From Apostichopus japonicus (taxonomy: Eukaryota; Echinodermata; Holothuroidea; Aspidochirotida; Stichopodidae): a stretch of DNA of 64,000 nucleotides. Numbering within the stretch: position 1 is the first letter of the stretch; every line of letters begins with the position of its first letter. A model generated the notes under the pieces. That model worked only from the letters and a program-made list of their open reading frames with translations, searched no databases and was not told the origin of the DNA. Where the stretch lies: NCBI RefSeq assembly GCF_037975245.1, contig NC_092580.1:33352501-33416500 (forward strand). Direction: 5' to 3'. Positions 49,101 to 59,900 of the stretch are shown here, piece after piece. Made by a program: the position numbers and the translations under genes.

Positions 49101-50183
49101 TGTAATCGGGGAGGGGTTTGTGAACATTGAAGCACATGCCGTGCTTTGTCGGTTTCCATGCATCGTATACACCTAATGCAGAGAAAAATATTATATAGCA
49201 TATATGCGTATACGTAGTAATAAGGAACAATACAGCCTCTTGCTTATGAGCCTGATGAATAAGACTGAGGGGTTGCGCAATGTTATGGAACATACATTGT
49301 TCCAATGCATTATCAAATAAGTAGCTCGTTTAATTTCATGTTTTGAAGACTTATAATTTATAAAATGTTCTTTAATTTTACTTTGATATCCAAAGGTTAT
49401 CCAACGGAGACTTGAAGGTACAATCGATTTCAACAGAAACTGGCAATCTTACAAAGATGGATTTGGATTTCCTAATACTGAGTTTTGGATTGGCAATGAG
49501 AAGTTAGCTTACCTGACCAACCAGGAAAAATACGAGCTTCGAATCGACATCACCAGTTCTACGGGTACCCAGATGTACATTCAGTATGATAACTTCCGTA
49601 TCACTGAAGAAAAGGGCGGGTACGGTATTGTGACACTTGGCTCCTACTCCGGAAACAACGCTGACGGTAGGTTAACATTATTTATTACGTAATCATTCAG
49701 TGAAGCAAATAATTGGAAGGCCAGAATGATGGGCAGAAAACTTCCAAAAGGAATTTTTTTAGATATGTAATCATTTATGCTCTAAATTGTTATATATGCA
49801 TAAGAATTTTTTTAAGACACTTGTGTTTGAGATACAAAATGCAAACTTGATAGTCTTAATGACAACTATATTCACACGTTTGTTCCATCAAGATATCACC
49901 ATCAACCTTTCTCCGTTCTTGTGTAGGATACAGTTACATGAAACATCTTAAGGGTAAGAAATTTTCCACCCCCGACCGAGACAATGATGGACTCAATAGT
50001 AACTGTGCTCAGATGGCCCGCGGTGGATGGTGGTTTGACCAGTGTAATGTGGATATCTACCTGAATGGAATCTATGGCCAAAGTACAAATCCCCGTCAAG
50101 AAATCAGCATTCGTAACCGGAAGTCCAGGGTTCGTGACGGCAAACTTGTTTTTACGGAAATGAAAATCAGACCGGCAATGTAA
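32948..50183 (+). CDS. FReD-2: secreted fibrinogen-domain protein, five exons
   Basis: Predicted 268-aa secreted fibrinogen-related protein. Exons: 32948-33019 (24-aa leader, MEYQLQICKTLIGFGLIFVA), 46524-46551 (28 nt, GAQGQDVIG), 48355-48533 (DDYPRDC, SSGVFTIKPEG, ending GGGWT), 49396-49666 (VIQRRLEGTIDF, EFWIGNEKLAY) and 49927-50183 (KKFSTPDRDNDGLNSNC, ARGGWWFDQC, FTEMKIRPAM, stop). Borders are GT/AG and phases match those of FReD-1 exactly. The calcium loop DRDND (about 200-204) and the cysteine pair around GGWWFDQC (210 and 223) are intact, so this looks like a complete ligand-binding head of ficolin or sea-cucumber fibrinogen-like type. Intron 1 is 13.5 kb and full of repeats. The first two exons are inferred from splice sites and the paralog. 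No collagen-like or coiled-coil stalk is present, so oligomerisation is unclear. Lectin or FREP immunity is a possible role, not shown. Confidence 0.88.
33487..33972. repeat. Inverted repeat around an (AT)n core
   Basis: The left arm, about 33487-33590, is the reverse complement of about 33868-33972 with modest mismatch, for example TTACTCTAGAG against CTCTAGAGTAA. The loop contains AT dinucleotide tracts at 33699-33807. It could be a foldback element or MITE in FReD-2 intron 1. No clear target duplication found. Confidence 0.7.
33827..34113. repeat. Direct repeat flanking a tRNA-like sequence
   Basis: GTTTTTTCACTGTTCTTGAT plus TTTCCAA and about 15 further similar bases occur at 33829-33868 and again at 34074-34113, on either side of the tRNA-like sequence. 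The second copy follows it directly, as a SINE tail would. Confidence 0.75.
33996..34068 (+). tRNA. tRNA-like sequence, anticodon ACA, probably a SINE head or pseudogene
   Basis: 73 nt fold as a cloverleaf. The acceptor arm GCGTCCA/TGGAGGC has one mismatch (G3-G70). The anticodon stem TCCGC/GCGGG encloses loop GTACAAA. The T arm CCGGG TTCGAAT CCCGG is perfect, with an exact B box GGTTCGAATCC. The D arm pairs only through G-T. Anticodon ACA (cysteine) is essentially unused in animals, and the sequence runs into a repeated tail, so a functional tRNA gene is unlikely. Confidence 0.5.
34118..34188. repeat. (AT)n followed by a G-run
   Basis: About 50 bp of AT dinucleotides followed directly by about 14 G. 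Confidence 0.92.
34189..38039. other. FReD-2 intron 1, part: no gene seen
   Basis: AT-rich intronic sequence with a poly-C at 34419, a C8-A9 stretch near 36219 and a G-run at 37339. No conserved exon on either strand. Confidence 0.5.
38040..38450. repeat. Degenerate tandem repeat, about 100 bp unit
   Basis: Four diverged units sharing CATAGCAGACGAA, TAGCCTAGCTTACT and TAGTCTAGACATAGGC in the same order, in FReD-2 intron 1. 38451-39800 shows nothing further. Confidence 0.65.
39815..40204. mobile_element. hAT-type MITE, family 1 copy B
   Basis: Ends CATAGGCGTAGGAG and (right, reversed) CATAGGCGTAGGCG. Perfect 8 bp target duplication GCTACATA at 39807-39814 and 40205-40212. The interior closely matches 9079-9452, for example CTGTAACGACTTGCCCGAAA and TTATAATTATTGGGGAAG. 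It lies in FReD-2 intron 1. Confidence 0.9.
40150..40357. repeat. Local duplication of MITE end plus flank
   Basis: The last 55 or so bp of the MITE and about 45 bp of flank (GCTACATATTACATGATACC) are repeated at about 40270-40357, each starting with a G-run and GTTGCAGC. The second copy lacks the first unit's long C-run. Confidence 0.85.
40490..41085. repeat. Direct repeat, about 120 bp, 468 bp apart
   Basis: 40490-40611 and 40958-41082 share TTTTCTGGTGGCTAAAGTTG and about 100 further bases with few mismatches. Not coding as far as I can see. Confidence 0.8.
41290..43618 (+). mobile_element. CR1-like LINE, 5'-truncated and broken copy
   Basis: Nearly the same sequence as 61470-63880, starting in the endonuclease region and ending in the same CTAAA tail. 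Compared with that copy it lacks about 110 bp near 41440 and has frame breaks near 42270, 42615, 42810 and 43000, plus stops (TAG at 42425 and 43428). Two G6 tracts have grown to 11 G (41369) and 15 G (41967). RT blocks such as FLDFEKAFDKGPHQ are recognisable. It sits in FReD-2 intron 1 in the gene's orientation. Confidence 0.92.
43619..44451. other. FReD-2 intron 1, part: nothing seen
   Basis: AT-rich, no repeats or coding sequence recognised. Confidence 0.5.
44452..44505. repeat. CCAC/CCCA microsatellite with C-run
   Basis: About ten CCAC units followed by a C-run of about 14. Confidence 0.9.
44515..45530. repeat. Minisatellite, 65-80 bp unit
   Basis: About twelve units of variable length built from CTCCCTATCAATTTATACT, TAACTCCTTATTAACTATTT and CATGTTGTAGTGAGGTATTA blocks. 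Block number differs between units, giving a higher-order patchwork. Confidence 0.93.
45531..46523. other. End of FReD-2 intron 1
   Basis: AT-rich with G-runs at 46090, 46148 and 46363. No gene. The 28-nt exon 2 follows at 46524. Confidence 0.5.
47085..47960. repeat. Degenerate tandem repeat, about 48 bp unit, interrupted by a LINE fragment
   Basis: Units of the type AACCTTACACGACATTAAGC plus AATTAGTGCCACTCG repeat at 47090-47175 and resume at 47516 after the L2-type fragment. Later units are increasingly diverged. Located in FReD-2 intron 2. Confidence 0.75.
47126..47515 (+). mobile_element. L2/CR1-type LINE, 3' end of ORF2
   Basis: The frame to 47452 contains ILHGLAPEYMSSMI, LHVPKWKLRSFGQRSLSNAA and SFWNSLPLHIKSAPNVNIFK, then LKTDLFL. 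This is the conserved C-terminal tail of L2-like LINE ORF2 proteins. The 3' UTR ends GCGCTATATAAATTTGC then (ATT)n, typical of this group. The first 15 or so residues belong to the surrounding tandem repeat, so the true fragment starts near 47177. Confidence 0.82.
48800..49032 (-). mobile_element. tRNA-derived SINE, copy 2
   Basis: Reverse-complement match to the SINE at 32474-32714 over its whole length: tRNA-like head at 49032, then CCAGTTACAGAGTTGTTGAC, then the CAGGAGGATCTAAAATACAT tail. It lies in FReD-2 intron 3, antisense to the gene. Confidence 0.87.
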
Positions 50184-52034
50184 GACCAAAATACAAACTG
50201 CAATTGTAAAGACCAAAATGTAGACTGTATTTTTTCCGATCAAATTGTCTCAATCCAGACTCTTATGAATCTGTTTTATTCTATCTTTTCATATTTTTTC
50301 TTTTGGCTGTATGAGGAGAGGGTGCGGAGGGGGACGGGAAGAGGGGTGGGGGAGGGTTAAAAAACGGCTTTGATATTTATTTTGTTTATTTATTACACAG
50401 AGACAAAAATGAGAAAGGCATGCCGAAACTGTACAAAACAAAATGCAAACGTTCATTAAATTTAAACGCTGTGTGATATTAGACACACGAGTAATGGCCA
50501 AAGTAAACAATGGAATAAACAACTTGATATCCATGAATACATTACCGAGCTATATATATAAATATTCAGCGTCGATCTGACTATAGGTATTATTATTTGA
50601 CCTAATCTGAGAGAGTAGGCCCAAGTCGGTAGTAAGAACAAATCCGATGCACTATTTTCTGGTGTAGTTTGCTGCTATGGTTACTATAGAAATATTATTG
50701 TTGCAAAATATATGTGTTCATAAATACAGCATACACATGTAAGAAATGTATAGCCTATCATAGCAATATTAAAGAAGAAAATGGCGATATCCTTGCTTTT
50801 GAAGGGGTGTGGGGTGGGGGTGGGGAGGATGAGGGTGAGTAGATAACGTATGGGGAGGCGGAGTGGTGGTCAAAGTCCATAAGGCAGGGAAAGGTTCACA
50901 AACATATCTATATTTGGTCACAATTCAACAAACAAACTGTTAGTTCAGAACTCTGTCACAAAAACTGATAATTTAGCACAACTTAAAGGATTCTGCATGA
51001 CCGGTGGGGAAGAAAGGGGTTGTGGGTTGTGGGTTAGGGGTTGGGGGTTGGAGGTTGGCGGTCATTGGTGTGGAGGGAGACTCGAGTTATTCTTTTTACG
51101 GAAATGAAAATCACCCCGGCAATGTAAGACCAAAATACAAACTGCAATTGTAAGACCAAAATGCAGACTGTATTTTTCCGATCAAACTGTCTCAATCCAG
51201 ACATTTATGAATCTGTTTTATTCTATCTTTTCCTCCTGTTTCTTTTGGCTGTGTGAGGAGAGGGTGCGGAGGGGAACGGGAAGAGGGGTGGGGGAGGGTT
51301 AAAAATAAACGGCTTTGATATTTATTTTGTTTATTTATTACACAGAGACAAAAATGAGAAAGGCATGCCGAAACTGTACAAAACAAAATGCAAAAGTTCA
51401 TTAAATTTAAACGCTGTGTGATATTAGACACACGAGTAATGGCCAAAGTAAACAATGGAATAAACAACTTGATATCCATGAATACATTACCTAGCTATAT
51501 ATATAAACATTCAGCGTCGATCGGACTATAGATATTATTTGACCTAATCTGAGAGAGTAAGCCCAAGTCGGTAGTAAGAACAAATCCGATGCACTCTCTT
51601 CTGGTGTAGTTTGCTGCTATGGTTACTATAGAAATATTAATGTTGCAAAATATATGTGATCATAAATACAGCATACACATGTAAGAAATGTATAGCCTAT
51701 CATAGCAATATTAAAGAAGAAAATGGCGATATCCTTGCTTTTGAAGGGGTGTGGGGTGGGGTGGGGGTGGGGGTCGAGGGTGAGTAGATAACGTATGGGA
51801 AGGTGGGGTGGTGGTCAAAGTGCATGGACAGGGAAAGGTTCACATATATATCTATATTTGGGCACAATTCAACAAACAGACTGTTAGTTCAGAACTCTGT
51901 CACAGAAACTGATAATTTAGCACAATTTAAAGGATTCCGTATGACCGGTGGGGAAGAAAGGGGTTGTGGGTTGTGGGTGAGGGATTGGGGGTTGGAGGTT
52001 GGCGATCATTGGTGTGGAGGGAGTCTCGAGGTAT
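50148..52034 (+). repeat. Tandem duplication, about 944 bp, of the FReD-2 3' end
   Basis: 50148-51093 and 51094-52034 align with an offset of about 944 bp and few differences, from TTTACGGAAATGAAAATCA to GGAGGGAGACTCGAG. The second copy thus contains the last codons of FReD-2 (FTEMKI.PAM and stop) without the rest of the exon. It includes the 3' UTR with a GTGGGGG-rich stretch. Confidence 0.9.
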
Positions 52035-52384
52035 AGTTTAGTAAAGTTAAAGCTGCATAGTTCGTATTTAAATACAAAGAACATGAGGAGAAAAAACAGT
52101 GCATGAAAATTTGTTTTATAAGATGTTTATGTTACTAATGTTTTACCATTACAATAAAAAAATATACAGCAATCCAAAAAATGATCCCTAACTGTCCCTG
52201 TCTAGTGTTGTTATTGTAAATGAAATGACTCATCTTATTTATTCAACCAATGTCTTAGTCTTGTACTGTAAGATGATGGCCTGTCCAAGGAGAAGGAGGG
52301 GTGGGGGTAAAGGACAAAAACGGCGTTATGAACTCCTCAGCTCCCTTTAAAAGCGAGCCATGACAAGGCTTTAGTATTAGCATC

Positions 52385-53505
52385 CCTTCGATCTTCCGTC
52401 CTCCTTTCGGCCCCTCCCCTACTCCTCCCTTCGATCTTTCAGCCTCCTTCCTGCCCCAGTTCTACTCCTCCCTTCGATCTTCCGTCCTCCTTCCTGCACT
52501 GTCCTACTCCTCACTTCGATCTTTCAGCCTCCTTCCTGCCCCAGTTCTACTCCTCCCTTCGATCTTCCGTCCTCCTTCCTGCACTGTCCTACTCCTCCCT
52601 TCGATCTTTCAGCCTCCTTCCTGCCCCAGTTCTACTCCTCCCTTCGATCTTCCGTCCTCCTTCCTGCACTGTCCTACTCCTCCCTTCGATCTTTCAGCCT
52701 CCTTCCTGCCCCAGTTCTACTCCTCCCTTCGATCTTCCGTCCTCCTTCCTGCACTGTCCTACTCCTCCCTTCGATCTTTCAGCCTCCTTCCTGCCCCAGT
52801 TCTACTCCTCCCTTCGATCTTCCGTCCTCCTTCCTGCACTGTCCTACTCCTCCCTTCGATCTTTCAACCTCCTTCCTGCCCCAGTTCTACTCCTCCCTTC
52901 GATCTTCCGTCCTCCTTCCTGCACTGTCCTACTCCTCCCTTCGATCTTTCAGCCTCCTTCCTGCCCCAGTTCTACTCCTCCCTTCGATCTTCCGTCCTCC
53001 TTCCTGCACTCTCCTACTCCTCCCTTCGATCTTTCAACCTCGTTCCTGCCCCAGTTCTACTCCTCCCTTCGATCTTCCGTCCTCCTTCCTGCACTGTCCT
53101 ACTCCTCACTTCGATCTTTCAGCCTCCTTCCTGCCCCAGTTCTACTCCTCCCTTCGATCTTCCGTCCTCCTTCCTGCACTGTCCTACTCCTCCCTTCGAT
53201 CTTTCAGCCTCCTTCCTGCCCCAGTTCTACTCCTCCCTTCGATCTTCCGTCCTCCTTCCTGCACTGTCCTACTCCTCCCTTCGATCTTTCGTCTTCCTTC
53301 CTGCCCCCTCCCCTACTCCTCCATTCGATCTTTCGGCCTTCTTCCTGCCCCTTCCCCTACTCCTCCCTTCGATATTCCGTCCTCATTCCTGCCCCTACCC
53401 TACTCCTCCCTTCGATCTTTCGTCCTCATTGCTGCCCCTCACCTACTCCTCCCTTCGATCTTCCGTCCTCCTTCCTGCCCCTCCCCTACTCCTCCCTTCA
53501 GGTCA
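52385..53505. repeat. 85 bp pyrimidine-rich minisatellite
   Basis: About thirteen copies of an 85 bp unit made of two related halves. Both start TACTCCTCCCTTCGATCTT; one continues TCAGCC...CCCCAGT and the other CCGTCC...GCACTGT. Copies at the ends are more diverged than the middle ones. The plus strand is strongly C+T rich. Confidence 0.95.
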
Positions 53506-53756
53506 GAGTATAGCATGGTGGTCAATACTTCAAATTTCAAATTCAGCAATGGAACGCCATTTCCTCCTATAAGCAGCTATGAACATAAAACATATTCATA
53601 AATGTTTTATACACTACTGAAGGCTTGGACAAGTCTTAATGTGATAACACATACAGACGGACACACTGTTGGAAGTTTTAGATTTTTCTTTTTCATGTTT
53701 TAATTGATATACATATAGAGGCGCGTGTGGTCTTTCAAACATTTATTCCTAAAACA

Positions 53757-53974
53757 GGAAATAATAATAACAACAACAATAATAATAATGATGATAATAA
53801 TGATGATAGTAATCATAATAATAATCATTATAATCATCATAATCATTATAATCATCAAAATAATCATAATAATCAAAACAATCACAATAATAATAATAAT
53901 CATAATAATAATAATAATAATAATAATAGTAATAATAATAATAATAATAATCATAATCATAATAATAATCATAA

Positions 53975-54045
<71 letters not shown>

Positions 54046-54069
54046 GTAATAATAATAATAATAATAATA

Positions 54070-54100
<31 letters not shown>

Positions 54101-54110
54101 TGAAAAATAA
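53757..54110. repeat. AAT/ATC/ATG trinucleotide microsatellite
   Basis: About 350 bp of imperfect AAT repeats with ATC, ATG and AGT variants. It gives long poly-Asn, poly-Ile and poly-Tyr open frames on both strands that are not genes. Confidence 0.95.
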
Positions 54111-54239
54111 AAGCATGAAACATGAATAGGCACAGCCAAAGGCTTGAATGGACATACAAATACAAATCACTACAAACACACGAAACATATGTACAACAGC
54201 TAACGAAATAAGTCAAAACAACTAGAGAAAGCAGTTTGA

Positions 54240-56950
54240 AGTTGCATTCAATTAACTTTGTTCTTATTCTTCTTTGTTGTCTTGAGGTAAATATACTTTT
54301 CAACGTTTATTTCAAACTTAAATTTATAAAAGAATTCCTCGATACAAAGATTCTTGTTTTGGCGACGAGTTTGGTAAATATAATTTTTTACATTTCGAAA
54401 TAAAAAGTTATATGGGTGGATACATCTATTCCCAAAGCGAAAAAAAGATTTTTTTTTTATGAGAGAAAAATTGCATTCTTAGAAAACAATCTTTTACTTC
54501 TAAAATAAGGTTTGATGTGAGCTGACAATCCCAAAACAAGTGCTAAAGATTTCAACATATACAGAAGGTACATTGCCTTTATTAGTTTTACCCATACTAA
54601 ACAAAATCATTAAAAAAACCTTGCCAGTTCTTCTCCGTAAAAACATTAAATTCTTCATTCCGTTTGACTAATGTTGTAGGTTTCTTGGTTATACGGGAAA
54701 GCATCTTAGAATATATCAATTGAAAATTGATATCGCATTCATAACCGTGTTACACCAATTACAGTTGCGGTTAATAGAGTCAGTGTGTATACAGCCAGCT
54801 CTTCTCCACCCAGGGGAATACAATCCATTAAACCAAAGTATAAAGAAATGGAAATCTATTAATCTGAAATAGGCGCATAAACCTGTATTATTCGCCATTG
54901 GATTATACCATACTGATCAAACAAGCTACTGACATATAATAGATTCCTCTTAAAAAGGTGATTATCCATAACCACCGTATTTTCTACACATATCCCTAAC
55001 AAACAGTAAACCGGCTTCGCGAAGCTTTTTGTCACAAACAATGGTATTATCAATTCTAATACATTATTGTTCCAAGGGATTTGCTCACCAAAGTGTTCCG
55101 AAGTAATATAAAAGGTAGCCTTACTCCAAGCCATACAAATTTGTCCAATGAAAGTATTTTTTTAGTACAGGAAATATCTTGGTCATCAAAACTACAATTA
55201 AAAAGCAACTCTTGACCTAACGGCGACAGAGAGGAATGAAAAAAAGAGCTTCCGGTACCCTGTGTTGGCATTATTACAATAAAACTTGACCAAAGAGGTT
55301 TTAAGAGCATCAACAAAGCTGTGAACATGTATTATTTTTAAACCCCCCTTTTCAATTGGGTTACACATAGTAAGTCTCCTAACTTTGTCAGAATTGACGT
55401 TCCAATAATATCAAAAATAGTATTTTAATAAATAATAAATAAATCATTATTAAAATAATAATTAATAAAATCGTTTGGAGGGTTTGGCAGAACCTGAGAA
55501 ATGAAAACGAGTTGGCTGATTGCAAAAGACTTCACGATTGTGTTTTTACTAATAGGTGTGAGATCACGCCCATTCCAAACTCTAAGCTGGTGTTTCAGCC
55601 TATATAAATAGCTTCTGCTCATGGTTTAAGTGAAAGAGATCGTTACCATTGTGAGTGAAGTTGATACCGAGATACCTAATAGGAGCGTTAGTAATCAAAA
55701 TATTGAATTCACTGACATGAGCTGGATTCTTTAAAATTAAAGGACCCAGGGGAAAAAACTGGGATTTGTTGAAATTAATTTTAAGACTAGATGCTATTCG
55801 AAAATTCTCTAAAATCTTCAGCACCTTAACAGTACTGTTGCGGGTACCGTTTAAGAAGAAAGTGGTGTCGTCGGCCTATTGCAGTACTTTGATTTCATGA
55901 CCAAATATGTTTATTCCTTGATGTTGTTGTCCCAAATAATTTTTCTGGCTAAAATATCTGCACAGATAATAAAGAGGTAAGGGCTAATTGGACAACCTTG
56001 CCTTACTCCTCTCTGATTTGGGAAGAAACCTGTGGAATGTCCATTATTGAGAATACAAGAAGAACTACCAGTGTAAAGTGTTTTGACCCACCGGCGAAAA
56101 CTGTTCTGAAAGTTAACATAAATAAGAGTGTGGTCAATAAAATCCCAATCAATGTAATCGAAAGCTTTCTCAAAACAATAAAGAACAGAAGACCTGGAAT
56201 GTTATTTGTGGTAGTGTGGTCAATTAAGTCCAGCACAAAACGAATATTTTCCCAAATAAATTTGTTTTGAATAAAACCAGTTTGATTATCGACAACAATA
56301 TTGTCGGCGACTCGTTTCAACCTGTTAAAGTTTGTTCTTAAGGTCACCACCGAGTTTATCAAAGTCTAGATTAAAAACAAAGTTGAAATCCCAACCCTAA
56401 ATGATAGTGTTAGTATTGAAAGAATTTAAGTGACGAGAAACATCATTGTAGAAAGTTGGATTATCTTGGTTAGGGCCATAAGTACAGACAATGGTAAAAA
56501 GCCGATGATTGTAGCAAAACTCAACAATAATACATCAACCATGCTGGTCAGTATATGCACTTTAACAAGGTCATTAGAAAGATTGGAGTTAAGAAGAATA
56601 GCAGCACCGTTACTTTAAACAGAAAAAAAACCATGATTTCCCACCCAATCATTAGTCCAGAAGCGCGCCACCTCATGGGTACTGTGCGTTTCCTGGACCA
56701 GAATTATATTTAAGCGGTGGCGATGAAAATATGAAAATTGCTGTCTACGCTTATTACTACTTTGCCTTAAGCCCCTGACATTACAGGAGCAAATCTTAAT
56801 ACCAGCTAGGGCAGTAAAAACTGCATATGCAACGAAATGTGAAATTAATTCTCTGCATCCAATTGTACTTACTACGGAAACCAAAGTTGAGATGGATATA
56901 AGGTCCACAAATACACAAACATATAAAAACAAAAAAACAAAAATCCCCCC
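54240..56950 (-). mobile_element. L1-like LINE copy A, internally deleted, dead
   Basis: Read on the minus strand, the endonuclease start is at 56830 (CSCNVRGLRQSSNKRR, then ILVQETHS). Near 56370 it reaches a GGDFN-type endonuclease block and jumps within about 40 bp to RT sequence (RLKRVADNIV, then NQTGFIQNKFIWENIRF near 56280), so more than 1 kb is missing between. RT blocks follow in changing frames. The codon before the catalytic ADD (about 55880) is TAG. The post-RT region is at 55620-55430 (VWNGRDLTPISK, then VLPNPPNDF) and a C-terminal tail reaches about 54240. Confidence 0.82.
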
Positions 56951-56999
56951 AAACAGTCAAAGGAGGAGCATCATATCCGGGATCCAATTGGGTAGACAA

Positions 57000-59900
57000 A
57001 AGTCCCGTTGATGGCTTTTTGTAGTGATGTATTCCAATATTGACAGAAAGTTTCTAGACAGCAGGAAAGACAAAATAATTTATGAACAGATTGGAGCCAT
57101 ATTGTAGGGAAAATGGTGTTGCAATTTAGTGACCGTCAGGAAAGACATCATTTAAATTAGTACGGTTTCCCATCGCTTCCTTTCCAGAAGCCTCCAGAAA
57201 ATCTAAGTTTCACTCCATTGCGATGCAGATCTTGTACTTGAATGAAATGAAAACTTATGTTTTGAAAGTATCATAATTTGGAACGCTTTTGTTAATTCTA
57301 CACAGGTAAATATAATACTTGGGGTAAAATTTTTTGAGACTGTACCATTTCATTTTGTTCTCATAATCATAACCAAAACACACATGTTCGTACTCGACCG
57401 CAACTTTTGAATGAAATATTTCGAGATATATTTTATTCCTAATATCTCAGTCCAACTGCGCTGCAACGCCAGAAAAGGTGGTCTTTAGGGTTTCACTAAA
57501 CTCGCCACAAAAAGTGCAACTTGGGTTATCAATAACGTTAATTTTACTAAGGAAACTATTTGTAGTAATGATACGATGGATACACTTGTACTAAAAGTTT
57601 GTTATTTTAGTATCTTTAATCTTGCTACAAGAAACAAACATCCTACACCAGTTTAAAAGGTGCCTTTAAAATCATTGTCCCATGTTAAACAACCTCGTGG
57701 TTGCTCAGTACAACGGCTGTTAAAATTACTATAAGCATGTTGGCAAGTTTTAGTAGTACAACACAATTGCGCTAGCATAACCTGCTGACTAGATGGTTGC
57801 CTAAGCAACTGAACACCTAGATCATGGTACCCATGTACGTGAGATAGAATGTATAATCCCATTCAACTTTGTAAAAGCAAAGCTTGGACAATTAAATTTA
57901 GCAATAGAAGCATACAAATCCCTGACATGATTTGAATTAAAACACTTCTTGTACCAAACTACTTCATTATTAATCTTGATAAGCTAGTTGTTCCAGATAA
58001 TCTGATCACCGTAATTCGACACCGGGGTTTCATAAGTAAGATCGCTCCAAGCACAAGAGCAGTTGCTACTAAACTCGTTTTTTGCCTTCCTAGAAATATC
58101 ATTTCCCTTAAAAATTACAACTAAATAGTAAATCCTTACTAACGTTTTTCAAAAAAAAGTCGAAAAGGACTTTCCAATGGCCAAAAGTGTGATCTGTATA
58201 TTTTTTAATCCAAGTGATTTTCATACTTTTTATAAAATCGTGCACGTTGATCATATTTAAGCCGCCTTCTTTCTGTGGCTGCATTTAAAATTTTCCGCTT
58301 TATGTTATCGCCTTTTCCTCTCCAAATAAAGTTAAACAGTAAACTGTTTAATTCCTTAAAGAAAGAATGTGTTGGGTTAGGCAGAACAGATAAGAGGAAA
58401 ACAAGTTGTGACAAAGCAAAACTCTTTATGAGAACAATTTTACCATAGGGAGTCAGATCACGAGGAGACCACATATTCAGTACACAATTCTTAAACGTGA
58501 CCGTTTTGGTAAATAATTTAAGGAGAAAAGGTCACTTCTATTACTAATTGTAGGTCTAATACCGAGAACCTTAATAGGGCCATCTGTAAAGGAATATTAT
58601 AAGCACTCTGACCATGAACATTCTGATTATGAGCACCGATAGGAAAAATGTTTGACTTTTCGAAAGTGACCTTCAGACCAGGAACTTGTTTAAATTCGGC
58701 TAGGATCTCAACAACTCTCTTTAAAGAACAATCGTCATTGTCCAGAAAAATAGTTGTATCATCTGCAAACATAAATATTTTAATGTTAACATTGCCTACT
58801 GGAAGTCCAACATAAATAGTTGTATCATTTGCATACATAGACATTTTAATGTTAACATTGCCTACTGGAAGTCCCACATAAATAGTTGTATCATCTGCAA
58901 ACATAAACACTTTAATGTTAACATTGCCTACTGGAAGTCCCACATAAATAGTTGTATCATCTGCAAACATAAACATTTTAATGTTAACATTGCCTACTGG
59001 AAGTCCCACATAAATAGTTGTATGATCTGCAAACATAAACATTTTAATGTTAACATTGCCTACTGGAAGTCCCACATAAATAGTTGTATCATTTGCATAC
59101 ATAGACACTTTAATGTTAACATTACCTACTGGAAGTCCCACATAAATACGGTCAGCACGCAATTTCAAAGCCAAAATTTCTGCACACAACACGAAAAGGT
59201 ATATGGACTTAAGTTGCAACATTGGCGCATCATACTTTTAACAGGGAAAACCCCAGAGGAGACTCCCATGCTTCAAAACGCAAGCCGTATACAGTTTGCA
59301 TAAAATGTCTTAACCCAACGGATAATCCCCCAAATTAAAAAGTTGCAGTTATGGTACAAACAAATTCCAATTAACACTGTCAAAGGCTTTTTCAAAGTCA
59401 ACTAAGAGAATATAAGCAGGTATATATTTATCCTTTGCATACTACATAACATCTAAGATCAGCCGAATATTTTCCCTATACATCGGTTTTTAAGAAAACC
59501 ATGCAGTTTTATCATGATGGATAACATGCGACAAGACCTCTTTGAGTCTTGCAGAAATACAAGAAGCAGCAATTTTATAATATACGTTTGAAAAGGAGAT
59601 TGGTCTCCAATTGATAATTTTCTTAATGTCTTTACCATCTTTAGGAAGTAAAGTAATACCAGCTCTACCTTGCTCCGAAGAAAGTTTAATTATCAAATAA
59701 CCCGAGTTTAAAGACATAACAACGAACGACTTAATTTCTGGCCAAAAATATTTGTAAAATTCAACTGGCAGAAGCCATACTTTTAAGCGCATTCCAATAT
59801 TCCTCCTCAGTCAAAGCACCTTCACAATTAATTCTTGAATCTTCGTTCAAACCCGGAACATTAAGCGACTCAGTAAAAGTATTATCCAAGCTAGCATTAT

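Noticed and set aside
53700-54303. Long open frames of Ile, Asn or Tyr on both strands
   Set aside because: They come from the AAT-type microsatellite, which is open in all frames. No start context, domain or splice evidence.
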